A DNA stretch of 64,000 nucleotides from Inediibacterium massiliense (GTDB taxonomy: Bacteria; Bacillota; Clostridia; Peptostreptococcales; Thermotaleaceae): the NCBI RefSeq assembly GCF_001282725.1, contig NZ_LN876587.1, positions 1,483,695 through 1,547,694 on the forward strand. Direction: 5' to 3'. The number at the start of each line of letters is the position of its first letter. Within the stretch, counting starts at the first letter, position 1. The position numbers and the translations under genes were made by a program. A model generated the notes under the pieces. The model was not told the DNA's origin. It searched no databases and saw only the letters and a program-made list of their open reading frames with translations. Positions 54,102 to 62,695 of this stretch are shown here, in pieces.

Positions 54102-54969
54102 TTAAATCCATACATTTCTATTCCTAGGACCATCGAATTCACAAAAGTATACACTCTGCCAAGTCCCTAAAATAGGCTTTCCCTTATTTATAATGATCAT
54201 CTTTTCTGCACCCATATAGGAAGATTTTAAATGGACATGAGAATTCCCCTCAAAATGTTTATACTCTTCTTCTTTATTTTCATCCCAATGAATATCTTTA
54301 TAAGCACCATTATTGACCCACCCAAAAGCAAAAATTCCTTTTGATTCACCCCCTAACCTAATAAGGTAACATCTAGCCCCTTCATTAAATTTCTTTCTAG
54401 TGCCACAACTCCATCTCGTAACACATGCCCCTGTTTTTTCAATACTATCAATAGCTTCTTTGATAGTTCTCCAGTTCCATATCTTAGGATTATATGTTAA
54501 TAAAAACACTTCCGAACTCCTAGTGTTTTTAAACATATATGGTTCTTTACCTTGTCCGATTTCTTCTATTAACAACATAGCATTTATAAAGTCATTAATA
54601 ATAGCATAATAAATTTCAGCTGTCACTTCATCATTATAAAGATCATTACGTTTTATTTTATGATAAACAACCCAATCTTTATTTTTGTATTTAAGTGTCT
54701 CATGTTGAAATCTGTTAACAAATTCATCTCGTCTAGCATACTTCGAATTTTTATCATCCTTAAGACCTCGATATAATCTACTTATTGCTCCTTTTTCTGC
54801 AAGGCTACTAATATTCTTTACAATATAAACATAGTTTTCATCTACTAAGCAATCTGATAATTCAACCTGAAAACTGAATGTACCAAATTTCTCGTTATTA
54901 TTGCCTAGGAAATCTCGAAATATATGAAACTCCTCTACTTTATCTTTAAAATTTAAACTTAAAGTTTAT
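54102..54969 (-). pseudogene. EVE-like domain protein, apparently broken at its 5' end
   Basis: From about 54957 to 54102 one frame is open for some 285 codons, but no ATG, GTG or TTG occurs before GTG 54626. AAAGGAGA (54979-54985) lies nine bases before an ATA (54969) in another frame; removing one T from the T4 run at 54948-54951 would join them. The second half (LTYNPKIWNWRTIKEAIDSI, RWSCGTRKKFNEGARCYLIR, GIFAFGWV) resembles the EVE/PUA-like domain found before HNH nucleases; no HNH part remains. Translation from GTG 54626 alone (174 aa) cannot be ruled out. Confidence 0.6.
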
Positions 54970-55085
54970 GTTAAAGTTCTCCTTTTACTTTAGGTCAAGC
55001 CTTAATAATTACATTAGCATAAATTCCTGCTAGTCCAAATATCTTATAGTATGTACCAAAACCATGCTGTAAGGGATGTGATATT

Positions 55086-55778
55086 ATGGCTAATAAAATT
55101 ACGTTGACAGATGAAATAAAAAAATATCTAAAGAAGCTCGTGGATCAAAATCCACCACTTACCACAAATAGAATCAAAATCATGTTCAACAAAGAATTTG
55201 ATAAGAATTATGCACGTCAAACAATTGTTAATAAAATTAGAGAAGTTTGTAAAAAGAAATGTAATACACCTAGAAAAGAAGATATGGGAATAGATAAAAA
55301 TACTGATTATAAAAATCACAATTCCATTCTTGATGGTCAAGTAAAAATGATATTTGATGAAAACAACAACGGTTATCTTTCTGATCCATTAAAAGATACC
55401 TCTCAGAAAAGTACAAAGAAAAAGGCTTCTATGAAAAGTAATACTGATCATATTATGAATTACCTACTTACCCTAGATAAAAACATAAAACCACTGGATT
55501 CTAAAATGAATAAAATTGTCAACTTCATTAATAAATTCGAAGAAGAAAATTCTCCAGAAAAGCTCAAACAGTTTTCAGATGTTTTTATTAGAATCTATGC
55601 AGGAACTAGAAATAAAGATTCTGTAAATATTAATGCTGAAATTAAGCAACGGGTTATGAAAGAAATGGAAAAGATTTATAAGATTAGGAAAAACCAGTCA
55701 TTGGCTATTAATACGGCTTTGTTAGTTGCTTTGTATAATCCGCAAGATAGAGGTAATCAAGATAAGAATGAAAAGTAG
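55086..55778 (+). CDS. Hypothetical basic protein, possibly DNA-binding
   Basis: 230 residues, very Lys-rich. The N-terminal 55 residues (LTDEIKKYLKKLVDQNPPLT, then NYARQTIVNKIREV) read as a helix-turn-helix. The C-terminus (VNINAEIKQRVMKEMEKIYK, then NQSLAINTALLVAL) looks like a ribbon-helix-helix. The middle is probably disordered. The only plus-strand gene of the island, divergent from the EVE-like pseudogene, so it might regulate neighbours. No family recognised. Confidence 0.6.
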   Translation: MANKITLTDEIKKYLKKLVDQNPPLTTNRIKIMFNKEFDKNYARQTIVNKIREVCKKKCNTPRKEDMGIDKNTDYKNHNSILDGQVKMIFDENNNGYLSDPLKDTSQKSTKKKASMKSNTDHIMNYLLTLDKNIKPLDSKMNKIVNFINKFEEENSPEKLKQFSDVFIRIYAGTRNKDSVNINAEIKQRVMKEMEKIYKIRKNQSLAINTALLVALYNPQDRGNQDKNEK

Positions 55779-56096
55779 ACAGAAAAAACATAAAAAAGTT
55801 CTCGCATATGCTTTATCTTTTTAAAGCTACTCGAAAGGCATTGCATAATATATCCATTTAAATAAAATTTGTATATCCCTTTACTACAGTAAAGAGGTCT
55901 GAAAAAATTTATGATAATGTAAAAACAACATATCACTTAATACTTATACAATATGTCGCTTTCAAATCAATCAAAATAAAAATATGATTTTTAAAATTAC
56001 ATTCTATCCTTTTATTTTCAATTATCTTGTAGATTTTACTCAAGGCAATACAATAGTAATTTTGTAGCATACCAGTTTTTTTAAAATTGATTAGAT
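55779..56096. other. Gene-free stretch
   Basis: 318 nt of A/T-rich sequence between convergent genes. I see no coding frame, no strong hairpin and no repeat copy. Confidence 0.5.
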
Positions 56097-57011
56097 TTAT
56101 ATATCACTTGTTATTCTAAAAAAGATATTTCCTGTTTGAGATGCATGTCTTCTTTTTCTCACTAGCATGGATACAAAATCTATTCTTCCTTCTAAAACTG
56201 TCATCAAATCTGCTCCGTCCATTAATAAAATCGTACTTCTACTGCTTGAAAGAATATTTACTGCATCCTTTGCAAAACCATTTATTGATAAGAATAGACC
56301 AAGCGTGTTATCAAGTTTTCTTTCAACTTTTCCTTTGAAACTATTTAGTTCACTAAGATCTGGTAATTTATTTGTCCATTTTGCTTCAAAAAGATAGTCG
56401 GTTCCTTCTAATGAAAATGCTCCATCTACTTGTTCGCCTATGTTCTTAAATGAAGATTTTGGATCTAGATCAAATAATGAAAATAACTCATACATTATTC
56501 TCTCTAATTCATAGCCTCTATTTTGATGATTGTCTGTTGCAAAAAGACTACAATAATAATTCTTAATTTCATCAAGTTTTTTTAAAATAGCTTTATTAGA
56601 AGAAAATTTCTCCATAGCTTCCTTTCTTCGTTGTGCTATCAATTCTTCTTCTTTTATTTTTTCATCATGTGCCTCTACTAGTTCTTTTAAGGATTGAACA
56701 GCTCTTGTTGCTATTTCAGCCTTTTTCTTTCCATCTTCAAGATTTTCTAGATGTATAAAATTATCCATTTGACATACTTCATACATCAAACGTCTTATAT
56801 CTCCTAAATGATGTTGCTGATCTTTGCATAAAATATTAACAACATCTGAAACAATTTGTCTTTTGTAGTTTCCTAAATTAACTCTATTAATGATGCCTTG
56901 ATCGTTTATACAATTACGTAAAAATGATTCTAAATCACTTTTATACCAAAAAATAACACACAATGCTTCTTTTAATCTGTATATTGCTGTTGCCGATAAC
57001 TGTTTTGCCAT
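56097..57011 (-). CDS. Mrr-like restriction endonuclease family protein
   Basis: 304 residues. An N-terminal helical domain (about 1-95, AIYRLKEALCVIFWYKSDLE) is followed by a Glu/Lys coiled coil (100-150) and a PD-(D/E)xK nuclease domain: GYELERIMYELF (Glu 168/170), QVDGAF (Asp 196), FEAKW (Glu 209, Lys 211), then NTLGLFLSINGF. The family is widely conserved as a single protein; the N-domain resembles those of defence effectors. It probably cuts DNA under some trigger. The ATG at 57011 has GGGAG eight bases upstream. Confidence 0.82.
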   Translation of the reverse strand: MAKQLSATAIYRLKEALCVIFWYKSDLESFLRNCINDQGIINRVNLGNYKRQIVSDVVNILCKDQQHHLGDIRRLMYEVCQMDNFIHLENLEDGKKKAEIATRAVQSLKELVEAHDEKIKEEELIAQRRKEAMEKFSSNKAILKKLDEIKNYYCSLFATDNHQNRGYELERIMYELFSLFDLDPKSSFKNIGEQVDGAFSLEGTDYLFEAKWTNKLPDLSELNSFKGKVERKLDNTLGLFLSINGFAKDAVNILSSSRSTILLMDGADLMTVLEGRIDFVSMLVRKRRHASQTGNIFFRITSDI

Positions 57012-57283
57012 AATTATCACTCCCTTTAAAGCTACCACCATCTACACTTAGCATTTTCATGGTATTCATATTGAATACATTTCTCATACACAATACAATT
57101 TTATATCACATCGATATGGAAAATTTTATAATTCAAAACAAGTTGTTAAAGAATAATTTAAACTATAGTTTAAAAGTTCCTAGTGATTGAGGAGCTTTTA
57201 TATACAACTAATTTTCAATTATGTTGGATTTGCTATTTACCTGTATCATACATAATTATATTTTTTGCATTATCTGATATCTT

Positions 57284-58294
57284 TTAAAAATTATATTCTT
57301 CTTTAAACTCATTTTTCTTTACTATCATATCCATTTTCTTATACTTGCTTTTTAAATATTCTGCTGTATATTCTAATTCTGGAAATATATAATCTTTCCT
57401 AATTCCCAATTTTCCTACTGAATTTAGAAGTTTTTCTTTAATCTCTTTTGGAATAATAATTTCAATAAAGTTTTGTTCTAAATCTCTTTCACAGACATCA
57501 TGTAATGAATCAGCATATTTGATAAGCGACGGCAATTTAGCATCATTAGATGTATACATACTAACACCTTCTTTATCTGTAATAATACTATCTGTATCAT
57601 AATTATACAATCCATTTGCAAATAATAAGAAAATAGATTCTTGTCTCTTTTCTCTTTCCGTAATATAATTTGGTCTAACAAAAAATATATTGTTAGTTCC
57701 GTAAACCAATTGTATATATGTATAAAAATATCCCAAATCAGATACTAAATTAAAATCTAGTTTTTTATAAATAGAACACACTTGTTTTATATAATCATTC
57801 ATATTATCGTTGCCGTATGGCAAAGCTATATATATTTTTCCATCAACATCATAACCATTCGTATCACAGCATGCAAAATATAATGCAATTAAGGGATTCA
57901 TTGTAAAATCCAGTAGTCTTGTAGGCAATCCATAATGTTGCATTTTAGCAATTATATTGAAATCATCCATATTTTTGAATTCATCTGGTCTTAATTCCAA
58001 AAAATCAAAAATCATTCTGCTCTCATAAAATACTAAATTATTAAATCCTAAACTTGGCTCAAGCTTCCACTCTTTGTTCGTTACTCCTCTATACAAAAAA
58101 TTTTTCGCTAAATTAAATCTGTCTTGTTGTTTTTCTGTTTCACACATATTAATAATTTTAAGATAATCATAAATATTATCAATATGTAGTTGTTTCTTCA
58201 TACCAGTTGTTTTACTTCCCTCTCTCAGAAAATCTGATAACATATTTTTTTTCATAAAAAAATCGTAATAGTCTTTTAAAAATGAACCTAACAT
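57284..58294 (-). CDS. FRG domain-containing protein
   Basis: 336 residues. The FRG domain is clear: FLYRGVTNKEWKLEPSLG (66-83) and MQHYGLPTRLLDFTMNPLIA (118-137) followed by LYFACCD. FRG proteins occur in defence islands and phages and are suspected nucleotide- or ADP-ribose-related enzymes; activity is not settled. It lies between the Mrr-like gene and a membrane protein gene on the same strand. Confidence 0.85.
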   Translation of the reverse strand: MLGSFLKDYYDFFMKKNMLSDFLREGSKTTGMKKQLHIDNIYDYLKIINMCETEKQQDRFNLAKNFLYRGVTNKEWKLEPSLGFNNLVFYESRMIFDFLELRPDEFKNMDDFNIIAKMQHYGLPTRLLDFTMNPLIALYFACCDTNGYDVDGKIYIALPYGNDNMNDYIKQVCSIYKKLDFNLVSDLGYFYTYIQLVYGTNNIFFVRPNYITEREKRQESIFLLFANGLYNYDTDSIITDKEGVSMYTSNDAKLPSLIKYADSLHDVCERDLEQNFIEIIIPKEIKEKLLNSVGKLGIRKDYIFPELEYTAEYLKSKYKKMDMIVKKNEFKEEYNF

Positions 58295-58362
58295 TTTTGC
58301 TTCTCTCCTAACCTCTATACGCTATCTCCCATTAAATATTCTATAATCTCCACATGTTATTT

Positions 58363-59154
58363 TTATAGTGCAAGAAAGTTTGAAAATATTTGAATTACAA
58401 TAATTAAAACTGATGTGATCCCTACTAACATTGGTATCATAGCTTGTTCTTCTCTTCCAGACTGTTTTAGTATTGAATTCAACATAGTCATCAATGTACT
58501 GATTGCTATAACTTTAAAAATCAATTTTAAATTTATAGTAGTCGGATCTAAAGAACGTATTTGAGGTTGAATCCAAATAAGTGTTAGTGATAATAAAATT
58601 AAAAAAATTGATCCTGAATATAGTTTGTTTGTATTTTTATTTTTTTCTTCATTAATGGATTTAACGCCTAAGATTCTGCCACTTACATCTATATTTTCAC
58701 TTAATTTATTAGTCATAAATTTTATTTTAAAGCTATCTTTAGAATTCAATAAAGTTGGTAATATTTCAATATTATTTTGATTTACTAATAAATCTACCTT
58801 TAAATCCTTAGGGGCAATGCCTTCTGTACTTTTTGTCAGTACACTAACATTCTCATCTAATTTTATTAGAATATTTTTATAGAAATCATCAGCTTTAATA
58901 GGGATATTCCCAGAATTATAAAAATGTATTTCTATTAAGTGAGGAGATTCTATTTCTTGTCCATTAAACAATATTTTTATCTGGTCAGTAAGTTCATCTT
59001 GTTCATTTAATATATTTGTTATTGAAATAACTTTATACTTCAAAATTTTGCTTTTGCTTTCCATAAAATATATAAAAATAGGTATTAATATAGTAGCTAA
59101 TAAAGTTAAAATACTAATCATGTTTGGTGTTAAAATGCTCTCTACCGTCTTCAT
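58363..59154 (-). CDS. Hypothetical membrane protein
   Basis: 263 residues. One helix at about 11-30, a beta-rich middle domain (about 35-170, LIEIHFYNSGNIPIKADDF, Ig-like in look), then three C-terminal helices (about 180-262). No family recognised, but this shape (anchor, beta domain, anchors) is common among proteins found near defence genes. It precedes the FRG gene by 68 nt, so the two may be one transcript. Confidence 0.65.
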   Translation of the reverse strand: MKTVESILTPNMISILTLLATILIPIFIYFMESKSKILKYKVISITNILNEQDELTDQIKILFNGQEIESPHLIEIHFYNSGNIPIKADDFYKNILIKLDENVSVLTKSTEGIAPKDLKVDLLVNQNNIEILPTLLNSKDSFKIKFMTNKLSENIDVSGRILGVKSINEEKNKNTNKLYSGSIFLILLSLTLIWIQPQIRSLDPTTINLKLIFKVIAISTLMTMLNSILKQSGREEQAMIPMLVGITSVLIIVIQIFSNFLAL

Positions 59155-59448
59155 TTGTATCCCTCTTTTTCATAGATAACTTATCAATACATATTTTACC
59201 ATATAATTATTAGATACCAAGAGATTTCATTCTATAATAAAATCATTTCTTATATAAGTCATTTTTTCTTGCAATTTTTGTATTAAGCCTTCATTTTATA
59301 CCATATATATAATATTATACCATTTTTTACTCTTCAACAACTATAAACCTTATCCTATAATAACTTCTTTTTGCCTATGCTTGTCCTCTCCTACCTCATA
59401 AAAAAAATCAATCCATCCCATAACACACCCTCACCTTAAAACTAACCA
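59155..59448. repeat. Intergenic region with dispersed-repeat block
   Basis: No gene. At 59375-59448 it holds the GGACAAGCATAG repeat and the TAACCATTAACTCACAGACGGG flank shared with copy B (52961-52990). Confidence 0.55.
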
Positions 59449-59613
59449 TTAACTCACAGACGGGTTTACTTCTGCTATTGCTAAAAAAGCAGGCTTAATT
59501 TTTTTATCAATTACTAAAGATCCATATATAAGTACTAAAAAAATAAGTATGATACTTATAAACGCTTTTAAGCTGCCTTTCATTTTTTTATGACAGTATC
59601 TTCTATAACGCAA
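59449..59613 (-). pseudogene. Truncated yunB copy C (54-codon ORF)
   Basis: TTG-started frame with the yunB ribosome site: MRYRRYCHKKMKGSLKAF, then the complete YunB membrane helix (ISIILIFLVLIYGSLVI), KKIKPAFLAIAEV, and a short new end NPSVS. It has the organisation of a small single-span peptide gene. Very close to yunB 5' DNA, so the duplication is recent or kept by gene conversion. Confidence 0.8.
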
Positions 59614-59705
59614 AAAATCACCCCCTTCTTATATAAATATGTTCCATAGGGGGTGATTTAGTTACAATTTTAATTTAGTTTGTATTTGATACCCAATATA
59701 AGAAG
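59614..59705 (-). repeat. yunB-leader hairpin repeat, copy C
   Basis: The arms are extended to 11 bp here, AAATCACCCCC / GGGGGTGATTT (59615-59625 with 59649-59659). The block continues TAGTTACAATTTTAATTTAG to ATATAAGAAG like copy A. Confidence 0.85.
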
Positions 59706-59734
59706 ATAAAATTATTTAAAGAATCCTTACTGCA

Positions 59735-59769
59735 CATAATTCTACTACTACGTCTTAATTCAAGAAAAG
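59735..59769. repeat. Third dispersed repeat, copy 1
   Basis: CATAATTCTACTACTACGTC then TTAATTCAAGAAAAG; also present at 62752-62786 with one or two changes. Confidence 0.75.
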
Positions 59770-59869
59770 AAAGAGGTTTGTCCACCCATCATATGTAAAA
59801 AATCAGCATGTCTACTATCTATAAAAAATTTGATATAAAAATTAAAAACTATAGAACATACAAAGTGCT

Positions 59870-60622
59870 TTATGATTTATTTAAAGTAGCCTCAACAGCT
59901 GTATGTATTGCTTTATACAGCTTATCACTTACAAGTTTAAATTCATCTTCCCTTCCAAGCTGATGTGCAGAATATGGTGGTGAATCATTCCACGATCCCA
60001 TTCCTCCAAAAGGCCACTTGATATTCACTAACAGCTGCTCTATATCAAATTCTTCATCATTCTTCATTCTTTCCAAATGTTCTTTTCCACTATAGAAAAA
60101 TTTAGACCAATGCTCTTCTTTAATTTCTAGAGCAAAGTTACCAATCCTTAGATAGCATTCAATAAGATTATCAATTGCTTCATTATGATCCACATCTTCT
60201 AAGATGAATTTTTCATTAATTTTTTGTATCATATGATATTGAACATCCCAGTTCTTTTCATTATATTCGAATACATTTCTCCACACTTCATAGTAGCCGT
60301 TATAAATACATATCATAAATTGACCACTTACTCCATTTGCGAATGCTGATAAATTCCTATCATCTGCATTTACTACTAATTTAGCATACACTCTTTTGCA
60401 ATTTCTTACTTTTAAATACTCGTACCATTCCATTAACGATCTTGCAACGACTTTTATCTTATTCTCCCTAAATAATTTACTTATAAAAGAATTATCTACA
60501 GTCGTTTTAAAAAGAACACTCTTTATGTATTTTTCATCTTCATATTTATCAATCTTCTTATTTTTTAGAGACTTATTTGATGAATCAATAACTTTAATTA
60601 AATGATACAATTGACCATTCAT
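59870..60622 (-). CDS. Hypothetical protein
   Basis: 250 residues, soluble, unrecognised. Features: KCKRVYAKLVV-like strand region (NCKRVYAKLVVNADDRNLSA), aromatic-rich YNGYYEVWRNVFEY, and a C-terminal NIKWPFGGMGSWNDSPPYSA with possible loop function. ATG 60622 has GGAGGG five bases upstream and is preferred to the in-frame ATG at 60652. It lies between hairpin copy C and the chimeric region. Confidence 0.6.
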   Translation of the reverse strand: MNGQLYHLIKVIDSSNKSLKNKKIDKYEDEKYIKSVLFKTTVDNSFISKLFRENKIKVVARSLMEWYEYLKVRNCKRVYAKLVVNADDRNLSAFANGVSGQFMICIYNGYYEVWRNVFEYNEKNWDVQYHMIQKINEKFILEDVDHNEAIDNLIECYLRIGNFALEIKEEHWSKFFYSGKEHLERMKNDEEFDIEQLLVNIKWPFGGMGSWNDSPPYSAHQLGREDEFKLVSDKLYKAIHTAVEATLNKS

Positions 60623-60887
60623 AATACCCTCCATTAATAAAGTATTTCGCATAACTTGTGTTGCTCACGACATTACTATCGTGAATACTTACTATACAAG
60701 AATTTAAAATTTCACCTTGTAAATCTATTCATTTTTTTCAATCTCCTGTTGTATAACGTCTCACATTACCTATATTTCAGCTACTTAGGCATATCTTGCT
60801 TAGTTACTGGAAGATGTGCAGTTCAGCTCTAGCAGCCTTTTCTACTGCACAAATAACAATTTATTGTTACGTGACATTTATATATAT

Positions 60888-61526
60888 CTATGTCATAGAA
60901 AATATAACTGCTCCACCGGAGCCTAATATTGCAAATTTATTTCCTGAATTCGAAAAACCACATTTTATCCATCCATCTAATTCTTTAATATCAATCATAT
61001 ATGTCTTATCTAAATATTCCCTTGATGAAGCATTATTCTCAAAAACATTATTAATTATTACTGATGCACGAGGCCACCATGGATAGATAACTTCAATGTT
61101 CCAACCATCATTATTTATATGTATACCATCCCCTGAATTTAATCCAAAAATATTAATCACCTCATTAGAAGATGGCTTCTTAAATCTTAGATAATCGTTA
61201 GATAAATTTTTACTAACTATTTGATAATCATAAATAACATCACTAACTTCACCATTTAATGGATTATTAATACTATAAGCATAGTCAGATATAAGGAAAA
61301 AATTATCATCCTTATCCCATCCACCTGCAATAATTCCAGCACCACGAATATATACTCTCTTACTCCACGGTAATGGTGGTAAGCCCGGCACCATTGTTTT
61401 TGCCTTGTTTAGAAGTTTCAATTCAAAGTCTGTTCGTATTTCATTAACTTTAAACTGATTATTATTTTTTATCCCAAACATAAAATTGACCTTCTTTCTC
61501 TGATAATGTCTCATAACATCTCTCAT
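60888..61526 (-). CDS. Hypothetical protein joined to repeat-derived DNA
   Basis: About 212 residues from ATG 61526 (or 208 from 61514). The body (KVNEIRTDFELKLLNKAKTM, DDNFFLISDYAYSINN, DGIHINNDGWNIEVIYPWWP) belongs to no family I know. The frame is open upstream to 61673, but that part is made of retropepsin-gene DNA in frame (DKIVKASGYGG) and of partner-gene DNA out of frame (MKLWKNFLRG). So the long form is a chimera and the real start is unclear. No good ribosome site is seen. Confidence 0.5.
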   Translation of the reverse strand: MRDVMRHYQRKKVNFMFGIKNNNQFKVNEIRTDFELKLLNKAKTMVPGLPPLPWSKRVYIRGAGIIAGGWDKDDNFFLISDYAYSINNPLNGEVSDVIYDYQIVSKNLSNDYLRFKKPSSNEVINIFGLNSGDGIHINNDGWNIEVIYPWWPRASVIINNVFENNASSREYLDKTYMIDIKELDGWIKCGFSNSGNKFAILGSGGAVIFSMT

Positions 61527-61529
61527 GCT

Positions 61530-61626
61530 TTTCAATGATATATCTTCGCATTCTATCTTATCTATTCTCTTTCTAACTGAGTAACACACTTTTCCACCAT
61601 ATCCAGATGCTTTTACGATTTTATCT
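61530..61626 (-). pseudogene. Internal fragment of the retropepsin gene
   Basis: About 97 nt nearly identical to 53317-53413, coding the middle of the protease (DKIVKASGYGGKVCYSVRKR onward) without the catalytic DTG. It is joined directly to a partner-gene copy upstream and to the unknown gene downstream. Confidence 0.85.
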
Positions 61627-61797
61627 TTGATTACCCTTCCCCTTAAAAAATTCTTCCATAGCTTCATTTTCATCAGTAATTGCTTTTATAAATGCTACCT
61701 CATCAACATACTCTTTTCCGTTTTCAATGTGGGATTCTAAAATTTCAATCTTTACAAATTGATCTGGGCACATTTCTCTTACCTCTTGCCACTTCAA
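61621..61797 (-). pseudogene. Shortened copy of the retropepsin partner gene
   Basis: 58 codons from TTG 61797, near-identical to the first 55 residues of the 53577-53822 product (FVKIEILESHIENGKEYVDE, EEFFKGKGNQ) and then stopped by the junction with the retropepsin fragment. Its upstream region, including extended -10 and hairpin copy E, is also duplicated. Confidence 0.82.
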
Positions 61798-61931
61798 TAG
61801 AATCTCTCTTTCCTTAGTTATATTTATTATGATTATATCACTGATAAATCAAAATATCCTCACAATTCCAGACTAATATATACAAGCTTTCACTTCAATT
61901 ACCTCTGCTTGTCCCCCATCTCTCATAAAAA

Positions 61932-61975
61932 AAATCACCCTCTTCTTATATAAATATATTTCTTAGGGGTGATTT
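61932..61975 (-). repeat. Hairpin repeat, copy E
   Basis: AAATCACCC / GGGTGATTT arms; the flank TAGTTACAATTTTAGTTTAG and ATATAAGAA matches copies A and C, and the other side (ATGAGAGATGGGGGACAAGC) matches copy D. It thus links the two repeat subtypes. Confidence 0.8.
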
Positions 61976-62065
61976 AGTTACAATTTTAGTTTAGTTTGAT
62001 TCCATACGTAATATAAGAATGATATGTCTTAAATAAAACTAAAGATTATACTCATTTACGTCAAC

Positions 62066-62695
62066 CTATTTTTCAAACGCAACACATCCTACTAAATAAG
62101 GATGGTCAACAATTATTGCATTCTTTTCCTTACGAATCAACCATAAAATATATGCATCTCCACCTCCACATAAAATATGGAATGCACCAAACATAGCAAA
62201 AAAATAATTTCCTAATACTAATCCAATAATATATGTCAATAACCCTACAACAATAGTGGGCATTGCACATCCTAAAGCATAGTTTTTAAATGCAAGCCCT
62301 TCACTACAACAACAATATGGTGTAAGTGTTGACCAATCTACCCCAAATCCTATAGCCCCCCACTTTTTTTTACAAAAAACTGCCCATGTAATTCCATGAA
62401 TCAATTCATGTACAACAATTCCTATAAGTACAATAATCCAAAATCCTATATCTAATCTCGTATACTTATAATTTTCTCCATAAATTGCGAAAAATAATAA
62501 ATAGCATACTACAAAAATTGGTGCTGTAGTTACCAATACCATAACATTCGCTTTTAAAGTACTCACACTTAAATCCTTTTCTTTATATCCTTGTTCAAGC
62601 AATTCTTCACGAACTCTATTAAATTCTTCTAAACGTTTGATTTGAACATCTGTTAAATTCTTCTTATCCTTTGATATTTTACTTTTATTTTCCAT
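62066..62695 (-). CDS. DUF3267 putative membrane metalloprotease
   Basis: 209 residues, about four helices (48-71, 83-100, 145-165, 165-185). HELIHG (His 96, Glu 97, His 100) in a membrane helix is the zincin-type motif of the DUF3267 family; GGDAYILWLI near the C-terminus is also typical. Substrate unknown. An unusual CCC triplet (PYCCCSEG) sits in a loop. ATG start; ribosome site weak (GGAGAATAAT). Confidence 0.8.
   Translation of the reverse strand: MENKSKISKDKKNLTDVQIKRLEEFNRVREELLEQGYKEKDLSVSTLKANVMVLVTTAPIFVVCYLLFFAIYGENYKYTRLDIGFWIIVLIGIVVHELIHGITWAVFCKKKWGAIGFGVDWSTLTPYCCCSEGLAFKNYALGCAMPTIVVGLLTYIIGLVLGNYFFAMFGAFHILCGGGDAYILWLIRKEKNAIIVDHPYLVGCVAFEK

Noticed and set aside
50668-62011. 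CRISPR array
   Set aside because: Repeats are kilobases apart, contain hairpins, and have no uniform spacers; no cas genes.
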